10,903 nucleotides of DNA, from the NCBI GenBank assembly GCA_937925755.1, contig CALAMX010000123.1, forward strand, positions 1 to 10,903, in the 5' to 3' direction. This document shows positions 1 through 6,978 of this stretch, in pieces; positions within the stretch are counted from its first letter, which is position 1, and each line of letters starts with the position of its first letter. This DNA comes from an uncultured Burkholderiales bacterium. GTDB lineage: Bacteria > Pseudomonadota > Gammaproteobacteria > Burkholderiales > Thiobacillaceae. Both the position numbers and the translations under genes were made by a program. Below the pieces are notes generated by a model that made no database searches, was not told the DNA's origin, and saw nothing but the letters and a program-made list of their open reading frames with translations.

Positions 1-629
1 AGGGTGGACTTGCCGGCGTTGGTGTAGCCCACCAGCGAGACCGAAAACACACCGCTGCGACTGCGGGCGCGGCGTTGGATGGCGCGGCTCTTCTCCAGCT
101 TGGCGAGTCGACCCTCGATGGTTTTGATCTTGCTGGCGATGAGCCGGCGGTCGATCTCCAGTTGGGTTTCGCCTGGGCCGCCGCGCACGCCGATGCCGCC
201 GCGCTGCCGTTCCAGATGGGTCCAGCCGCGCACCAGACGGGTCGCATAATGGCGCAACCGGGCGAGCTCGACCTGGAGTTTGCCGGCGCCGCTTTGCGCA
301 CGCTGCGCGAAGATCTCCAGGATCAGGGCCGTGCGGTCGAGAACCCTGCACTGCAGGGCACGTTCCAGGTTTCGTTCCTGGATGGGTGAGAGCTCGTGGT
401 TGAAGATCACCTGGGTGGCACCGGTCTCGCCCACGGCGCGGGCGATCTCCTCAACCTTGCCCGCACCGGCGAAGGTGGCAGGATCCGGTCGCCCTTTGCG
501 GCCACGAATAACTTCTGCCACCGTCCAGCCGGCACTCTGCGTGAGCAGGCCTAGTTCGGCCAGGGAATCCGCATGATCTGGCAACCCGGCATCGAGACTG
601 ACGAGGACAGCCCGAGGCTGGTCTGTCAT
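1..629 (-). CDS. hflX: GTPase HflX, N-terminal half (partial, runs off left edge)
   Basis: HflX is a ribosome-associated GTPase that binds the 50S subunit and splits or rescues stalled 70S ribosomes, notably in heat stress. Translating the complement from an ATG at 627-629 gives an open frame of about 209 residues to the window edge. It begins MTDQPRAVLVSL, carries the HflX-domain signature GPGETQLEIDRR, then a basic helical linker, and reaches the G1/Walker A motif GYTNAGKST just before the edge. G2-G5 and the C-terminal domain lie outside. Family members are about 400-450 residues, so roughly half is present. No start codon lies in frame further upstream in the part I read back towards hfq, so ATG 629 is the best start, although only a weak GAG precedes it. 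It lies 107 bases downstream of hfq on the same strand, the classical hfq-hflX arrangement. The identity is very secure. Confidence 0.96.
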   Translation of the reverse strand, partial: MTDQPRAVLVSLDAGLPDHADSLAELGLLTQSAGWTVAEVIRGRKGRPDPATFAGAGKVEEIARAVGETGATQVIFNHELSPIQERNLERALQCRVLDRTALILEIFAQRAQSGAGKLQVELARLRHYATRLVRGWTHLERQRGGIGVRGGPGETQLEIDRRLIASKIKTIEGRLAKLEKSRAIQRRARSRSGVFSVSLVGYTNAGKST

Positions 630-736
630 CTGCTCGGATCGGCGGCGGTCATCTGGCCGTTGGTCTGCCCTGGGAGAAGGTCGCGACGAGTGGGCAAGGG
701 CATGGCACCGGCGGGCGTGTTCACGACCAGCCTGTC

Positions 737-979
737 TCACGCTAACGAGGAGGCATCCTCCTCGGTCCGGTAGTTGACAGGCCGCGCAGGCACGACGGTG
801 GAGATGGCGTGCTTGTAGATCATCTGGGTGACAGCGTTTTTTAGCAGCACTACGTATTGGTCGAAATTCTCGATGTGACCCTGAAGTTTGATCCCGTTGA
901 CCAGGTAGATCGAGACCTGCACCTGCTCCTGCCTGAGCGCATTCAGGAATGGGTCTTGTAGTTGTTGCCCTTTGCTCAT
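737..979 (-). CDS. hfq: RNA chaperone Hfq (80 aa, variant arginine rim)
   Basis: Hfq is a hexameric Sm-like ring that pairs small RNAs with mRNAs and affects their stability. The 80-residue product starts MSKGQQLQDPFLNAL and shows Sm1 (VSIYLVNGIKLQG at 22-34, then FDQYVVLL at 39-46) and the diagnostic Sm2 motif YKHAISTVVP at 55-64. Proximal-face residues Q8, K31, Q41, Y42 and H57 are all present. The reading frame could extend to 1114, but the start at 979 matches the family N-terminus exactly and has GGTGG about four bases upstream. Two things are odd. The lateral-rim patch, RRER in E. coli and RKER in Pseudomonas, is RQEQ here (residues 16-19). The tail after the Sm core is only about 15 residues and ends acidic (TEEDASSLA). 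The upstream neighbour is an unrecognised gene, not miaA; the downstream neighbour is hflX. Confidence 0.97.
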   Translation of the reverse strand: MSKGQQLQDPFLNALRQEQVQVSIYLVNGIKLQGHIENFDQYVVLLKNAVTQMIYKHAISTVVPARPVNYRTEEDASSLA

Positions 980-1010
980 GATGCCACCGTAGCTTGTTAT
1001 AGGAAGCCGA

Positions 1011-1038
1011 ATATTACCCCATTTCAGGGATGTTTCAG
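1011..1038 (-). promoter_or_regulatory. Putative sigma70-type promoter of hfq
   Basis: On the minus strand, TAATAT (complement of 1011-1016, five of six matches to TATAAT) is preceded after 16 bases by CTGAAA (complement of 1033-1038, four of six matches to TTGACA). Transcription would begin near 1004, leaving a leader of about 25 bases before the hfq ATG. The A/T-rich -10 box stands out in a GC-rich spacer that also separates hfq from the gene upstream. This is a motif match only; a second CTGAAA copy (complement of 1022-1027) lies inside the spacer. Confidence 0.45.
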
Positions 1039-1098
1039 CTCGTTTGGAGCGACGCGGCTGGGATATGTTCCCGTCGGCAGCTGAGCCGCCCCTACCCT

Positions 1099-2262
1099 TC
1101 ACTGCGCTGGCCAATAGGGTGTGGCGATCCCCTCGCCGAGATCCGCCTCGACTAGGCGCCGGCGCACCTCGAATAGGCGCTCAAGCAATGCCGGTTCCGT
1201 GCGCGCGTAGGCTGCGGCGTCCGGCACCCGCCGCACCACCACACCCAGCAGCTCGGTGATGGCATTGCCGATCGAGTTTTGGCTGATGGTGACGATGAGC
1301 TGCCCGCGATCGTTGCGATAGATCAGTTGCTTGAAGGCCGGCTGCCAGCGAATGGCATTGGCGTAGCGGGCATCGCGGATGCAGCGGTCGCGTACCATCT
1401 TGGCGGTCTTGAGGAAATCGTTGTTGAACAGGAGTTTCTCCTCGACGAGCTGCGGGAAGAAGACATCCTTGGGCATCGGCGAGTTGCGCGTGGAGACCTG
1501 ACCGAAAAAGGTGCGGTAGAAATCGAGAAAGCCCATGAGGATGGTGTCGTATTCGCGCCAGAAACGCACCTCCTTGAGCGCCTCGGCACCGCCCGTCACC
1601 TCCCAGCTCGGCAGGCCCTGCGGATAGCCGGTGAGCGTGATGCGGCAGGCTCCGTCCTGACACGGGCGTAGGATACGCAGATCGAGCTCGGAGAAGAAGG
1701 CGCGGTAGACTTCGCGCATATGCGCCTGGAACAGTGAGTGCTGGCCACCGTCAGTGAGGTTGGGGTTGTCAGGGTCGGCGAGCGGCGCCTCGGCCAATGC
1801 GCGCTTGTCAAAGACGATGAAGTGGTTATGCAACATGCGGATGGATGGCACGCCCGGCGAGGTCAGCGGCCAGGTGGCGTCCAGGCTCGCCTCGCCCGCC
1901 AGGATCAGGTGGGCCTCGGGGTCTGGGTATTGCTCCAGCATGTAGGCGAAGATGATCTGGTTCATGCGGTTCCAGACGTTCTTCACGGGCTCCGGCACTT
2001 GAGTGCGGCGCACCGGCCGCCCTAGGGGATCGAGAATGGCGCGTGAGGTGTTGTAGATGATGGAGGTGTCAAACTCGTTGCTGTGCCCCAGGGCCTTGCG
2101 GTAGAGCAGCAGACCCTCGGGGTTGCGCAGCAGACCGTTGTTGTGCTCCAGGTCGTTCAAGTTCTCGGTGCTGTTGAAGAACTCGTTGGGCTTCATCCCC
2201 TCGGGGACTTCAAGGGGGATGGGCCGGTAGGGGGTGACGATCTCGCGCGGGCCGGATTGCAT
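1099..2262 (-). CDS. Conserved-looking protein of unknown function (387 aa)
   Basis: I do not recognise this family. The product is soluble: no signal peptide and no membrane segment. The N-terminal part is rich in Asn and Glu (NEFFNSTENLNDLEHNNGLL, residues 26-45). A central block reads PSIRMLHNHFIVFD at 139-152, followed by aromatic-rich helices (REVYRAFFSELD, FLDFYRTFFGQV) and a C-terminal Arg/Glu-rich helix. The LHNHFIVF stretch is faintly like the His-rich strand of HIT/GalT nucleotidyltransferases, but the third histidine of the HIT triad is missing, so I assign no function. The frame opens at 2334, but ATG 2262 has GAAGGA ten bases upstream and is preferred. Codon use matches the neighbours, which supports a real resident gene. 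It sits where miaA is found in many gammaproteobacteria, upstream of and co-directional with hfq, and is divergent from the PhoD-type gene. Confidence 0.85.
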   Translation of the reverse strand: MQSGPREIVTPYRPIPLEVPEGMKPNEFFNSTENLNDLEHNNGLLRNPEGLLLYRKALGHSNEFDTSIIYNTSRAILDPLGRPVRRTQVPEPVKNVWNRMNQIIFAYMLEQYPDPEAHLILAGEASLDATWPLTSPGVPSIRMLHNHFIVFDKRALAEAPLADPDNPNLTDGGQHSLFQAHMREVYRAFFSELDLRILRPCQDGACRITLTGYPQGLPSWEVTGGAEALKEVRFWREYDTILMGFLDFYRTFFGQVSTRNSPMPKDVFFPQLVEEKLLFNNDFLKTAKMVRDRCIRDARYANAIRWQPAFKQLIYRNDRGQLIVTISQNSIGNAITELLGVVVRRVPDAAAYARTEPALLERLFEVRRRLVEADLGEGIATPYWPAQ

Positions 2263-2406
2263 TGGGGTGATATCCTTCTTCGAGCTGTCGTGGTGGGACG
2301 ATGCATGCCGTATCGACAACCATGATTGCACCATGTGACCACGCCGCCGGCAAAATGGGCCTCTTTATCGGACTATTCGCACCGTTAATCCCCAACCCGG
2401 AGCGCT
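2263..2406. promoter_or_regulatory. Divergent intergenic spacer between unknown gene and PhoD-type gene
   Basis: This 144-base spacer must hold the promoters for both divergent genes, because each ORF begins directly at its edge. It carries ribosome binding sites at both ends: GAAGGA on the minus strand and GGAG on the plus strand, four bases before ATG 2407. A/T-rich patches at 2350-2380 could belong to a promoter, but no pair of -35 and -10 boxes is convincing. I see no recognisable Pho box. Confidence 0.3.
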
Positions 2407-3918
2407 ATGATGAGAAGGTCGCCACAAGCCTGCCAAATCCTGCCCATGCGCAGCCTCTTGCCCTGGATTTACCTCGTGCTGTCGGCACACCCCACCTGGG
2501 CCGCGCAGCTCACGGCAGGGCCCATGCTCGGCCATATCACCAGCCGCACGGCCGACATCTGGCTGCAGACGGATGGTCCAACCGAGGTCACGATCGAATA
2601 CTGGCCCAGCGCTCAGCCGACGGAGCGTGTCGTTGGGCCACGTCTGCGTCTTGAGGCAGGCAGCGATTTCGCCGGGCGGTTGAGCTTGGTGGGCCTGAGG
2701 CCCGGCACTCGATATGTCTACCGGATTGCGCTCGATGGCCAGCCGTTGACCGCGGAGCGCAACCTTGCCTTCGAGACGCAGGCTCTGTGGCAGGGACGCC
2801 GCTCACCCGCCGATTTCACCTTTTACCTCGGTTCCTGCGCCTACATCAACGACCCTGCGGTCGATCGTCCTGGTCCACCGCTAGGGGGCGGCTATCGCAT
2901 CTTCCAGAGCATCGCCCGTGCCGCCGCTGGCCTTCCACACCCCGGCCTGATGCTGTGGTTGGGCGACAACATCTATCTGCGCGAGGCCGACTATGCAAGT
3001 CCTTGGGGCATGAACGTCCGCTACCGCCATGCCCGGTCACTACCCGAACTGCAACCCCTGCTCGCCACCCTGCCCCATTACGCGATCTGGGACGACCACG
3101 ATTACGGCCCCAACGATGCCAATCGCAGCTTCGTGTTCAAGGACGAGAGCCTGCGCCTGTTCAAACGCTACTGGGCCAACCCAAGCTATGGGTTGGAAGA
3201 GTTGCCCGGTATCTTCACCACGTTCTCTTATCAGGATGCCGACTTCTTCCTGCTCGACAACCGTTTCTACCGTGCCGCCGACAAGACAGAGCTGCCCAAG
3301 GAAGAACTCGATCTGCTGAAGGAGGCGCGTGACTGGGCCCTGGGTCAGAACCCGATCACCCGCCTGATCGGCCGACGCTACTTCGGCAGCCAGCCACTGC
3401 TGCTTGGCGAAAACAAGGTGATGTTCGGGGCCGAGCAGCTCGACTGGCTCAAGCAGGCCTTGCTCCAGTCGCGCGCCACCTTCAAGTTCATCGCCGCCGG
3501 CAGCCAGCTCATGAACGACGGCCACCCCTTCGAGGGTTGGCACAATTTCCCCGCCGAGCGCGAGGCCTTCCTCGCCTGGCTCAGGCGACAGAACATCCCC
3601 GGTATCGTCTTCCTCTCCGGCGACCGCCACTTCACCGAACTCATCCGGCGCGAGGTGAAGGACCTCTATCCCCTCTACGAGCTGACCTGCTCACCGCTGA
3701 CCGCAGTGGCCCGCAGCCCCCAGGACAAAGAATTGGACAACCCACTGCGGGTCAAGGGCACGCTGGTGACACAACGTAACTTTTGCAGCATCGAGGTGAC
3801 CGGATCGGATAAGGACCGTCGTCTCATCCTGCGCAGCCACGACAGCGACGGGCAGCTACTCTGGGAGCGGGTATTGCGCGCCGCCGAACTGCGTCGATCC
3901 GAGCCGCCCAAGGAATAG
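2407..3918 (+). CDS. phoD: Exported PhoD-family alkaline phosphatase / phosphodiesterase
   Basis: PhoD enzymes hydrolyse phosphomono- and diesters outside the cytoplasm with a calcium- and iron-dependent metallophosphoesterase fold. The 503-residue product has a signal peptide (hydrophobic stretch about 17-32, ending THPTWA-like as HPTWA before AQLTAG), then a beta-sandwich of the PhoD N-terminal type (about 36-125) with LRPGTRYVYRI at 97-107. Metal-site motifs follow in the expected order: LGSC (141-144; Cys is an iron ligand in Bacillus PhoD), LWLGDNIY (183-190), AIWDDHDYGPND (226-237), AAGSQLM (363-369) and LSGDRHF (403-409). ATG 2407 has GGAG four bases upstream and ATG 2410 has it seven bases upstream. 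An internal ATG at 2446 would give a shorter, more typical signal peptide but lacks a binding site. It is the only plus-strand gene and converges tightly on der. Substrate preference cannot be read from sequence. Confidence 0.9.
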   Translation: MMRRSPQACQILPMRSLLPWIYLVLSAHPTWAAQLTAGPMLGHITSRTADIWLQTDGPTEVTIEYWPSAQPTERVVGPRLRLEAGSDFAGRLSLVGLRPGTRYVYRIALDGQPLTAERNLAFETQALWQGRRSPADFTFYLGSCAYINDPAVDRPGPPLGGGYRIFQSIARAAAGLPHPGLMLWLGDNIYLREADYASPWGMNVRYRHARSLPELQPLLATLPHYAIWDDHDYGPNDANRSFVFKDESLRLFKRYWANPSYGLEELPGIFTTFSYQDADFFLLDNRFYRAADKTELPKEELDLLKEARDWALGQNPITRLIGRRYFGSQPLLLGENKVMFGAEQLDWLKQALLQSRATFKFIAAGSQLMNDGHPFEGWHNFPAEREAFLAWLRRQNIPGIVFLSGDRHFTELIRREVKDLYPLYELTCSPLTAVARSPQDKELDNPLRVKGTLVTQRNFCSIEVTGSDKDRRLILRSHDSDGQLLWERVLRAAELRRSEPPKE

Positions 3919-3921
3919 CGC

Positions 3922-5319
3922 TCAGCCGAAGATCTGCCGGCGTCGACGGCGCTCGCGGCGGGCCTTGTTGGCTTGGCGCTGGGTCAGCGGTTTGGGCTTG
4001 CGTTCCTCATAGGGATTGACGTTCGCCTTCAGCTCCAGCCTGAGCGGTGTGCCCTGCAGGTTGAAAGCGGCGCGGAAGGTGTTTTCGAGATAGCGCCGGT
4101 AGTCTTTGGTGAGCCCCTCTAGGTGGTTGCCATGGATGACGATCACGGGCGGGTTCTGGCCGCCTTGGTGGGCATACTTGGGCTTGGGACGGAACAGCCC
4201 CGACTTGTGCGGTGGGTGATGCGCGACCGCTTCATGGAGAACCTTGGTGAGCTTGGGTGTGGGCAGCTTCGCCATGGCCGCGGCATAGGCCTCGTCCACC
4301 GATTTGAGTAGCTCCCCCACACCGCTGCCGTGCAAGGCCGAGATGAAATGGAAGCGAGCAAAGGACAAAAATCCGAAACGCCGGGCGAGCTCGCGCTTGA
4401 CCTGTTCGCGTCGGTAGGCATCCAGGTCGTCCCATTTGTTCACTGCCACGACAAGGGCACGGCCCGCCTCCAGGATGAAGCCGGCAAGATGCGCATCCTG
4501 TTCCACGATGTCCAGGTGCGCATCCAGCACCAGGACCACCACGTTGGCCTCCTCGATGGCCTGCATGGTCTTGATCACCGAGAACTTTTCTACCGCCTCG
4601 AATACCCGCCCCCGCCGACGCACACCGGCAGTGTCGATCAGGGTGTACTTGCGTCCCGCCCGCTCGAAATCGACGTGGATGGCATCGCGAGTGGTGCCAG
4701 GCTGATCGAAGGCAATCACTCGCTCCTCGCCAACCAAGGTATTGACCAGAGTGGACTTGCCCACGTTGGGCCGGCCCACGATGGCAATGCGCGGGTGTTC
4801 GTCTCTCGCTGGGGGGGGTTCGACCGCTGGGAACCTCCCCAGGATCAGGTCCATGAGCCCGCGCACCCCCTCGCCATGAGCTCCGGAAATGGCATAGGGA
4901 ACACCCAAGCCGAGCGCATGGAACTCGGCCACCGCCGTGTCCTCGGACATCCCCTCGGTCTTGTTCACCGCCAAATAGACGGGCCGTCCGCAGCGGCGCA
5001 GGCGCTCGGCGATGAGCTCGTCCTGCGGTGTGAGCCCCGCGCGAGCGTCGACGAGAAAAACGATGGCATCGGCCTCGTCGATTGCTTGCAGGGTCTGCTT
5101 CGCCATCTCGGCCAGGATGCCGCGATCGGCCACCGGTTCGAAACCTCCTGTATCCACCACCAAATACGGCCTGTCACCGACGCGTCCATGGCCATAGTGT
5201 CGATCGCGCGTGAGCCCCGGCTGGTCGTGTACCAGGGCATCCCGCGTCATGGTCAGGCGGTTGAATAGCGTCGACTTGCCCACATTGGGCCGGCCGACCA
5301 AGACGATGGTAGGCAGCAT
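3922..5319 (-). CDS. der: Ribosome-assembly GTPase Der (EngA)
   Basis: Der is an essential GTPase with two tandem G domains that acts in maturation of the 50S ribosomal subunit. In 465 residues I see G domain 1 with GRPNVGKS at 9-16, DTGG at 56-59 and NKTE at 119-122; G domain 2 with GRPNVGKS at 182-189, DTAG at 229-232 and NKWD at 294-297; then a KH-like domain (about 350-440) and a strongly basic tail (KARRERRRRRQIFG). Length and domain order are typical. The ATG at 5319 gives MLPTIVLVGRPNVGK, the expected N-terminus, although no clear ribosome binding site precedes it. It lies 117 bases downstream of truA on the same strand. In many gammaproteobacteria der instead follows bamB, so the placement is unusual. 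Its stop codon is three bases from that of the convergent phosphatase gene. Confidence 0.98.
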   Translation of the reverse strand: MLPTIVLVGRPNVGKSTLFNRLTMTRDALVHDQPGLTRDRHYGHGRVGDRPYLVVDTGGFEPVADRGILAEMAKQTLQAIDEADAIVFLVDARAGLTPQDELIAERLRRCGRPVYLAVNKTEGMSEDTAVAEFHALGLGVPYAISGAHGEGVRGLMDLILGRFPAVEPPPARDEHPRIAIVGRPNVGKSTLVNTLVGEERVIAFDQPGTTRDAIHVDFERAGRKYTLIDTAGVRRRGRVFEAVEKFSVIKTMQAIEEANVVVLVLDAHLDIVEQDAHLAGFILEAGRALVVAVNKWDDLDAYRREQVKRELARRFGFLSFARFHFISALHGSGVGELLKSVDEAYAAAMAKLPTPKLTKVLHEAVAHHPPHKSGLFRPKPKYAHQGGQNPPVIVIHGNHLEGLTKDYRRYLENTFRAAFNLQGTPLRLELKANVNPYEERKPKPLTQRQANKARRERRRRRQIFG

Positions 5320-5436
5320 GGGTTGAGTGCGAGGAAAGGCACCCGGTCGGGCGCGTACTGCAACTTGACGGTCGAGGGGGTAATCGGCTTGGAGATACCG
5401 GTGCCGCCAGTTACATCCCCTGGCCGCAGACGGCTA

Positions 5437-6228
5437 TCATGCCATAAACCAGGCCAAGCGCTTGTACTCCGTCGGCAGGCCCCAACTGGGATCGTAGCGC
5501 ACACCCGTCAGATAGAGGCCGTCGGGAGCGAAGGTCGCGGCCCCCAACCGCCGATCACGGCTGGCGAGCAGCTCCCCGACCCAATCGGCTGGACGGCGTC
5601 CCAGCCCGACCCAGACGAGGGCGCCGACCATGATGCGGACCTGATGGTGCAAAAAGGCATTGGCGCTGAACTCGAAGACGATCCATTCGCCACGGCGGCT
5701 CACCGACACCCGCCGCATCTCGCGTATCGGTGAGCGCGCCTGGCATTCGGCGGCGCGGAAGGCGGAAAAATCGTGCCTGCCAATCAAAAACCCAGCGGCC
5801 TCCTGCATGCGCGAAACGTCCAAGGGCTGGTGGACCCAACCGACCCGCCCGGCCAGCAGCGCCGGCCGCACCCGGTGATTGAGCAGGACATAGTGGTAAG
5901 TGCGTTCCAGGGCACAGGTGCGCGCATGGAATTGCGCTGGCACCTCGCGCGCCCAGAGGACGGCCATGGTCTCCGGCAGACCTGTGTTCACGCCCCGCAC
6001 CCAGGCCTCCAAAGGGCGGGCGTGGACCGCATCGAAATGCACCACCTGGGCGAGGGCGTGCACACCGGCATCGGTGCGTCCGGCCACGATCGTATCGACG
6101 GGTGCAACGTGCACACGCGCGAGCGCGGCCTCCAGGGCGTCCTGCACCGAACAGCCTCCCGGCTGGGTCTGCCAGCCACAGAAGGCCCGACCGTCATATT
6201 CGAGCCCCAGCGCTACGCGTACAGCCAC
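5437..6228 (-). CDS. truA: tRNA pseudouridine(38-40) synthase TruA
   Basis: TruA converts uridines 38, 39 and 40 of the tRNA anticodon stem-loop to pseudouridine. From a GTG at 6228 the product is 263 residues. It starts MAVRVALGLEYDG, with CGWQ at 17-20 and the catalytic aspartate in GRTDAGVHA at about residue 53. The C-terminal half has FHAR, the NHRVRPAL block, and FLHHQVRIMVG. The frame opens further upstream at a TTG (6273), but that start would add about 15 residues lying inside the end of the preceding gene. The GTG puts the conserved core at the usual distance from the N-terminus, with only a weak GAG as binding site. It overlaps the end of the CbiQ-like gene by about 16 bases, which suggests translational coupling. 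The identity is very secure; the start is less so. Confidence 0.95.
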   Translation of the reverse strand: MAVRVALGLEYDGRAFCGWQTQPGGCSVQDALEAALARVHVAPVDTIVAGRTDAGVHALAQVVHFDAVHARPLEAWVRGVNTGLPETMAVLWAREVPAQFHARTCALERTYHYVLLNHRVRPALLAGRVGWVHQPLDVSRMQEAAGFLIGRHDFSAFRAAECQARSPIREMRRVSVSRRGEWIVFEFSANAFLHHQVRIMVGALVWVGLGRRPADWVGELLASRDRRLGAATFAPDGLYLTGVRYDPSWGLPTEYKRLAWFMA

Positions 6229-6848
6229 GCCACGCTCAGTAGCAACAGGGTGAGGACGCCCCAATCCTTCCAACCCATTGGCCTTAGGATGAGGATGTAG
6301 CGGTCTGGCAGCAAGCCCTCTGGCAGATTACCGGACACGATATCTTGGATGCCGCGCCAGGCGGGAGGGCGGGCCATCACCTCCAAGGTCAAGGCGAGAC
6401 GGACGGTCGCACGCTTTCGGTCCAACCCAAAGCAAGTAAAAGGGGCAAGGACTTGATGGATGCCGCTCAACAGAGCCTCGGTGGGCAAGCGCAGGATCAG
6501 GGTGTCCAGCAACAGGAGAAGCACGCCCAGCCGTGCTGCCTGGAGCAGACCCTGGGCTAAGCCTTCCAGCGAGGGGGATAGGGCGCCCGCCTGCGGCCAG
6601 ACGGCCTCACCTGGCAGACTGTAGGCGTAGGTCAGCAACAGCATTAAAAATAGCCAACGCGTCCGTCGGCACAGACGCCAAATCTCCAGGTGACGCCCAA
6701 TGAGGGTCAGTGCCGCGGCGCAGGCAAGCAGCGCGAGCTGTATCTCATCGAGCGCCGGCAACGCCACCGCGGATAGGGCATAAATGAGGATGCGTGTGCC
6801 GGGGTGCAGCGCGAAGTCGCCTGCCAGACCTCGACGCCCGGAATAGAG
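6213..6848 (-). CDS. CbiQ/EcfT-like membrane protein, start unresolved (possible frameshift)
   Basis: The product looks like the transmembrane (T) component of energy-coupling-factor transporters. It has an N-terminal SRLYSGRRG-ALHPGTRILI block, about five hydrophobic segments (near 6750-6800, 6700-6740, 6620-6660, 6490-6550 and 6213-6255), and a segment AARLGVLLLL ... LAPFTCFGLDRKRATVRLALTLEVMA that follows the CbiQ pattern, ending in ARPPAWRGI, reminiscent of the coupling motif. The coordinates mark the extent of recognisable coding, not a start codon. In frame, the only ATG is at 7097, deep inside fimV; the next GTG, at 6767, would delete the first membrane helix; CTG 6827 and CTG 6809 are poor candidates. 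A good ATG at 6874 lies in the neighbouring frame (MTSDAH), so a one-base indel near 6850-6870 would restore a normal gene. No ATPase or substrate-binding partner is adjacent, so the role is unknown. It overlaps truA. Confidence 0.65.
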   Translation of the reverse strand, partial: LYSGRRGLAGDFALHPGTRILIYALSAVALPALDEIQLALLACAAALTLIGRHLEIWRLCRRTRWLFLMLLLTYAYSLPGEAVWPQAGALSPSLEGLAQGLLQAARLGVLLLLLDTLILRLPTEALLSGIHQVLAPFTCFGLDRKRATVRLALTLEVMARPPAWRGIQDIVSGNLPEGLLPDRYILILRPMGWKDWGVLTLLLLSVAWLYA

Positions 6849-6978
6849 TCGGCTGGATGTGCGTCCGAGGTCATGGGCTGGCGAGGTCGATGTCTCAGAG
6901 TGAGTAGTCCTGCCAGCCAGCGGCGAGCACGGATACGAGGCCCCACCGTCTGGAGCAGGGCCCTTGTCCGAAACTGGT

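Noticed and set aside
1..139. Anything resembling a mobile element, CRISPR array or tRNA in the window
   Set aside because: No direct-repeat arrays, transposase motifs, terminal inverted repeats or cloverleaf-like segments were seen on reading either strand.
75..773. Three plus-strand frames at the left edge
   Set aside because: They are antisense to hflX and the end of hfq, which account for the sequence fully; no conserved motif in any.
1040..1098. Possible terminator between the 387-aa gene and hfq
   Set aside because: Short partial palindromes (GGGA/TCCC, CGGC/GCCG) but no extended stem and no U tract.
2295..2320. Possible inverted repeat (CGAT ... ATCG) in the divergent spacer as an operator
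   Set aside because: Only four contiguous pairs with a nine-base loop and mismatches outside; expected by chance.
2787..3332. A 181-codon plus-strand frame overlapping the PhoD-type gene
   Set aside because: Shadow in another frame of a gene with all metal-binding motifs in order; Arg/Pro-rich and featureless.
4330..5268. A 312-codon open frame on the plus strand antisense to der
   Set aside because: der is unambiguous here with both G domains; the antisense translation shows no motif.
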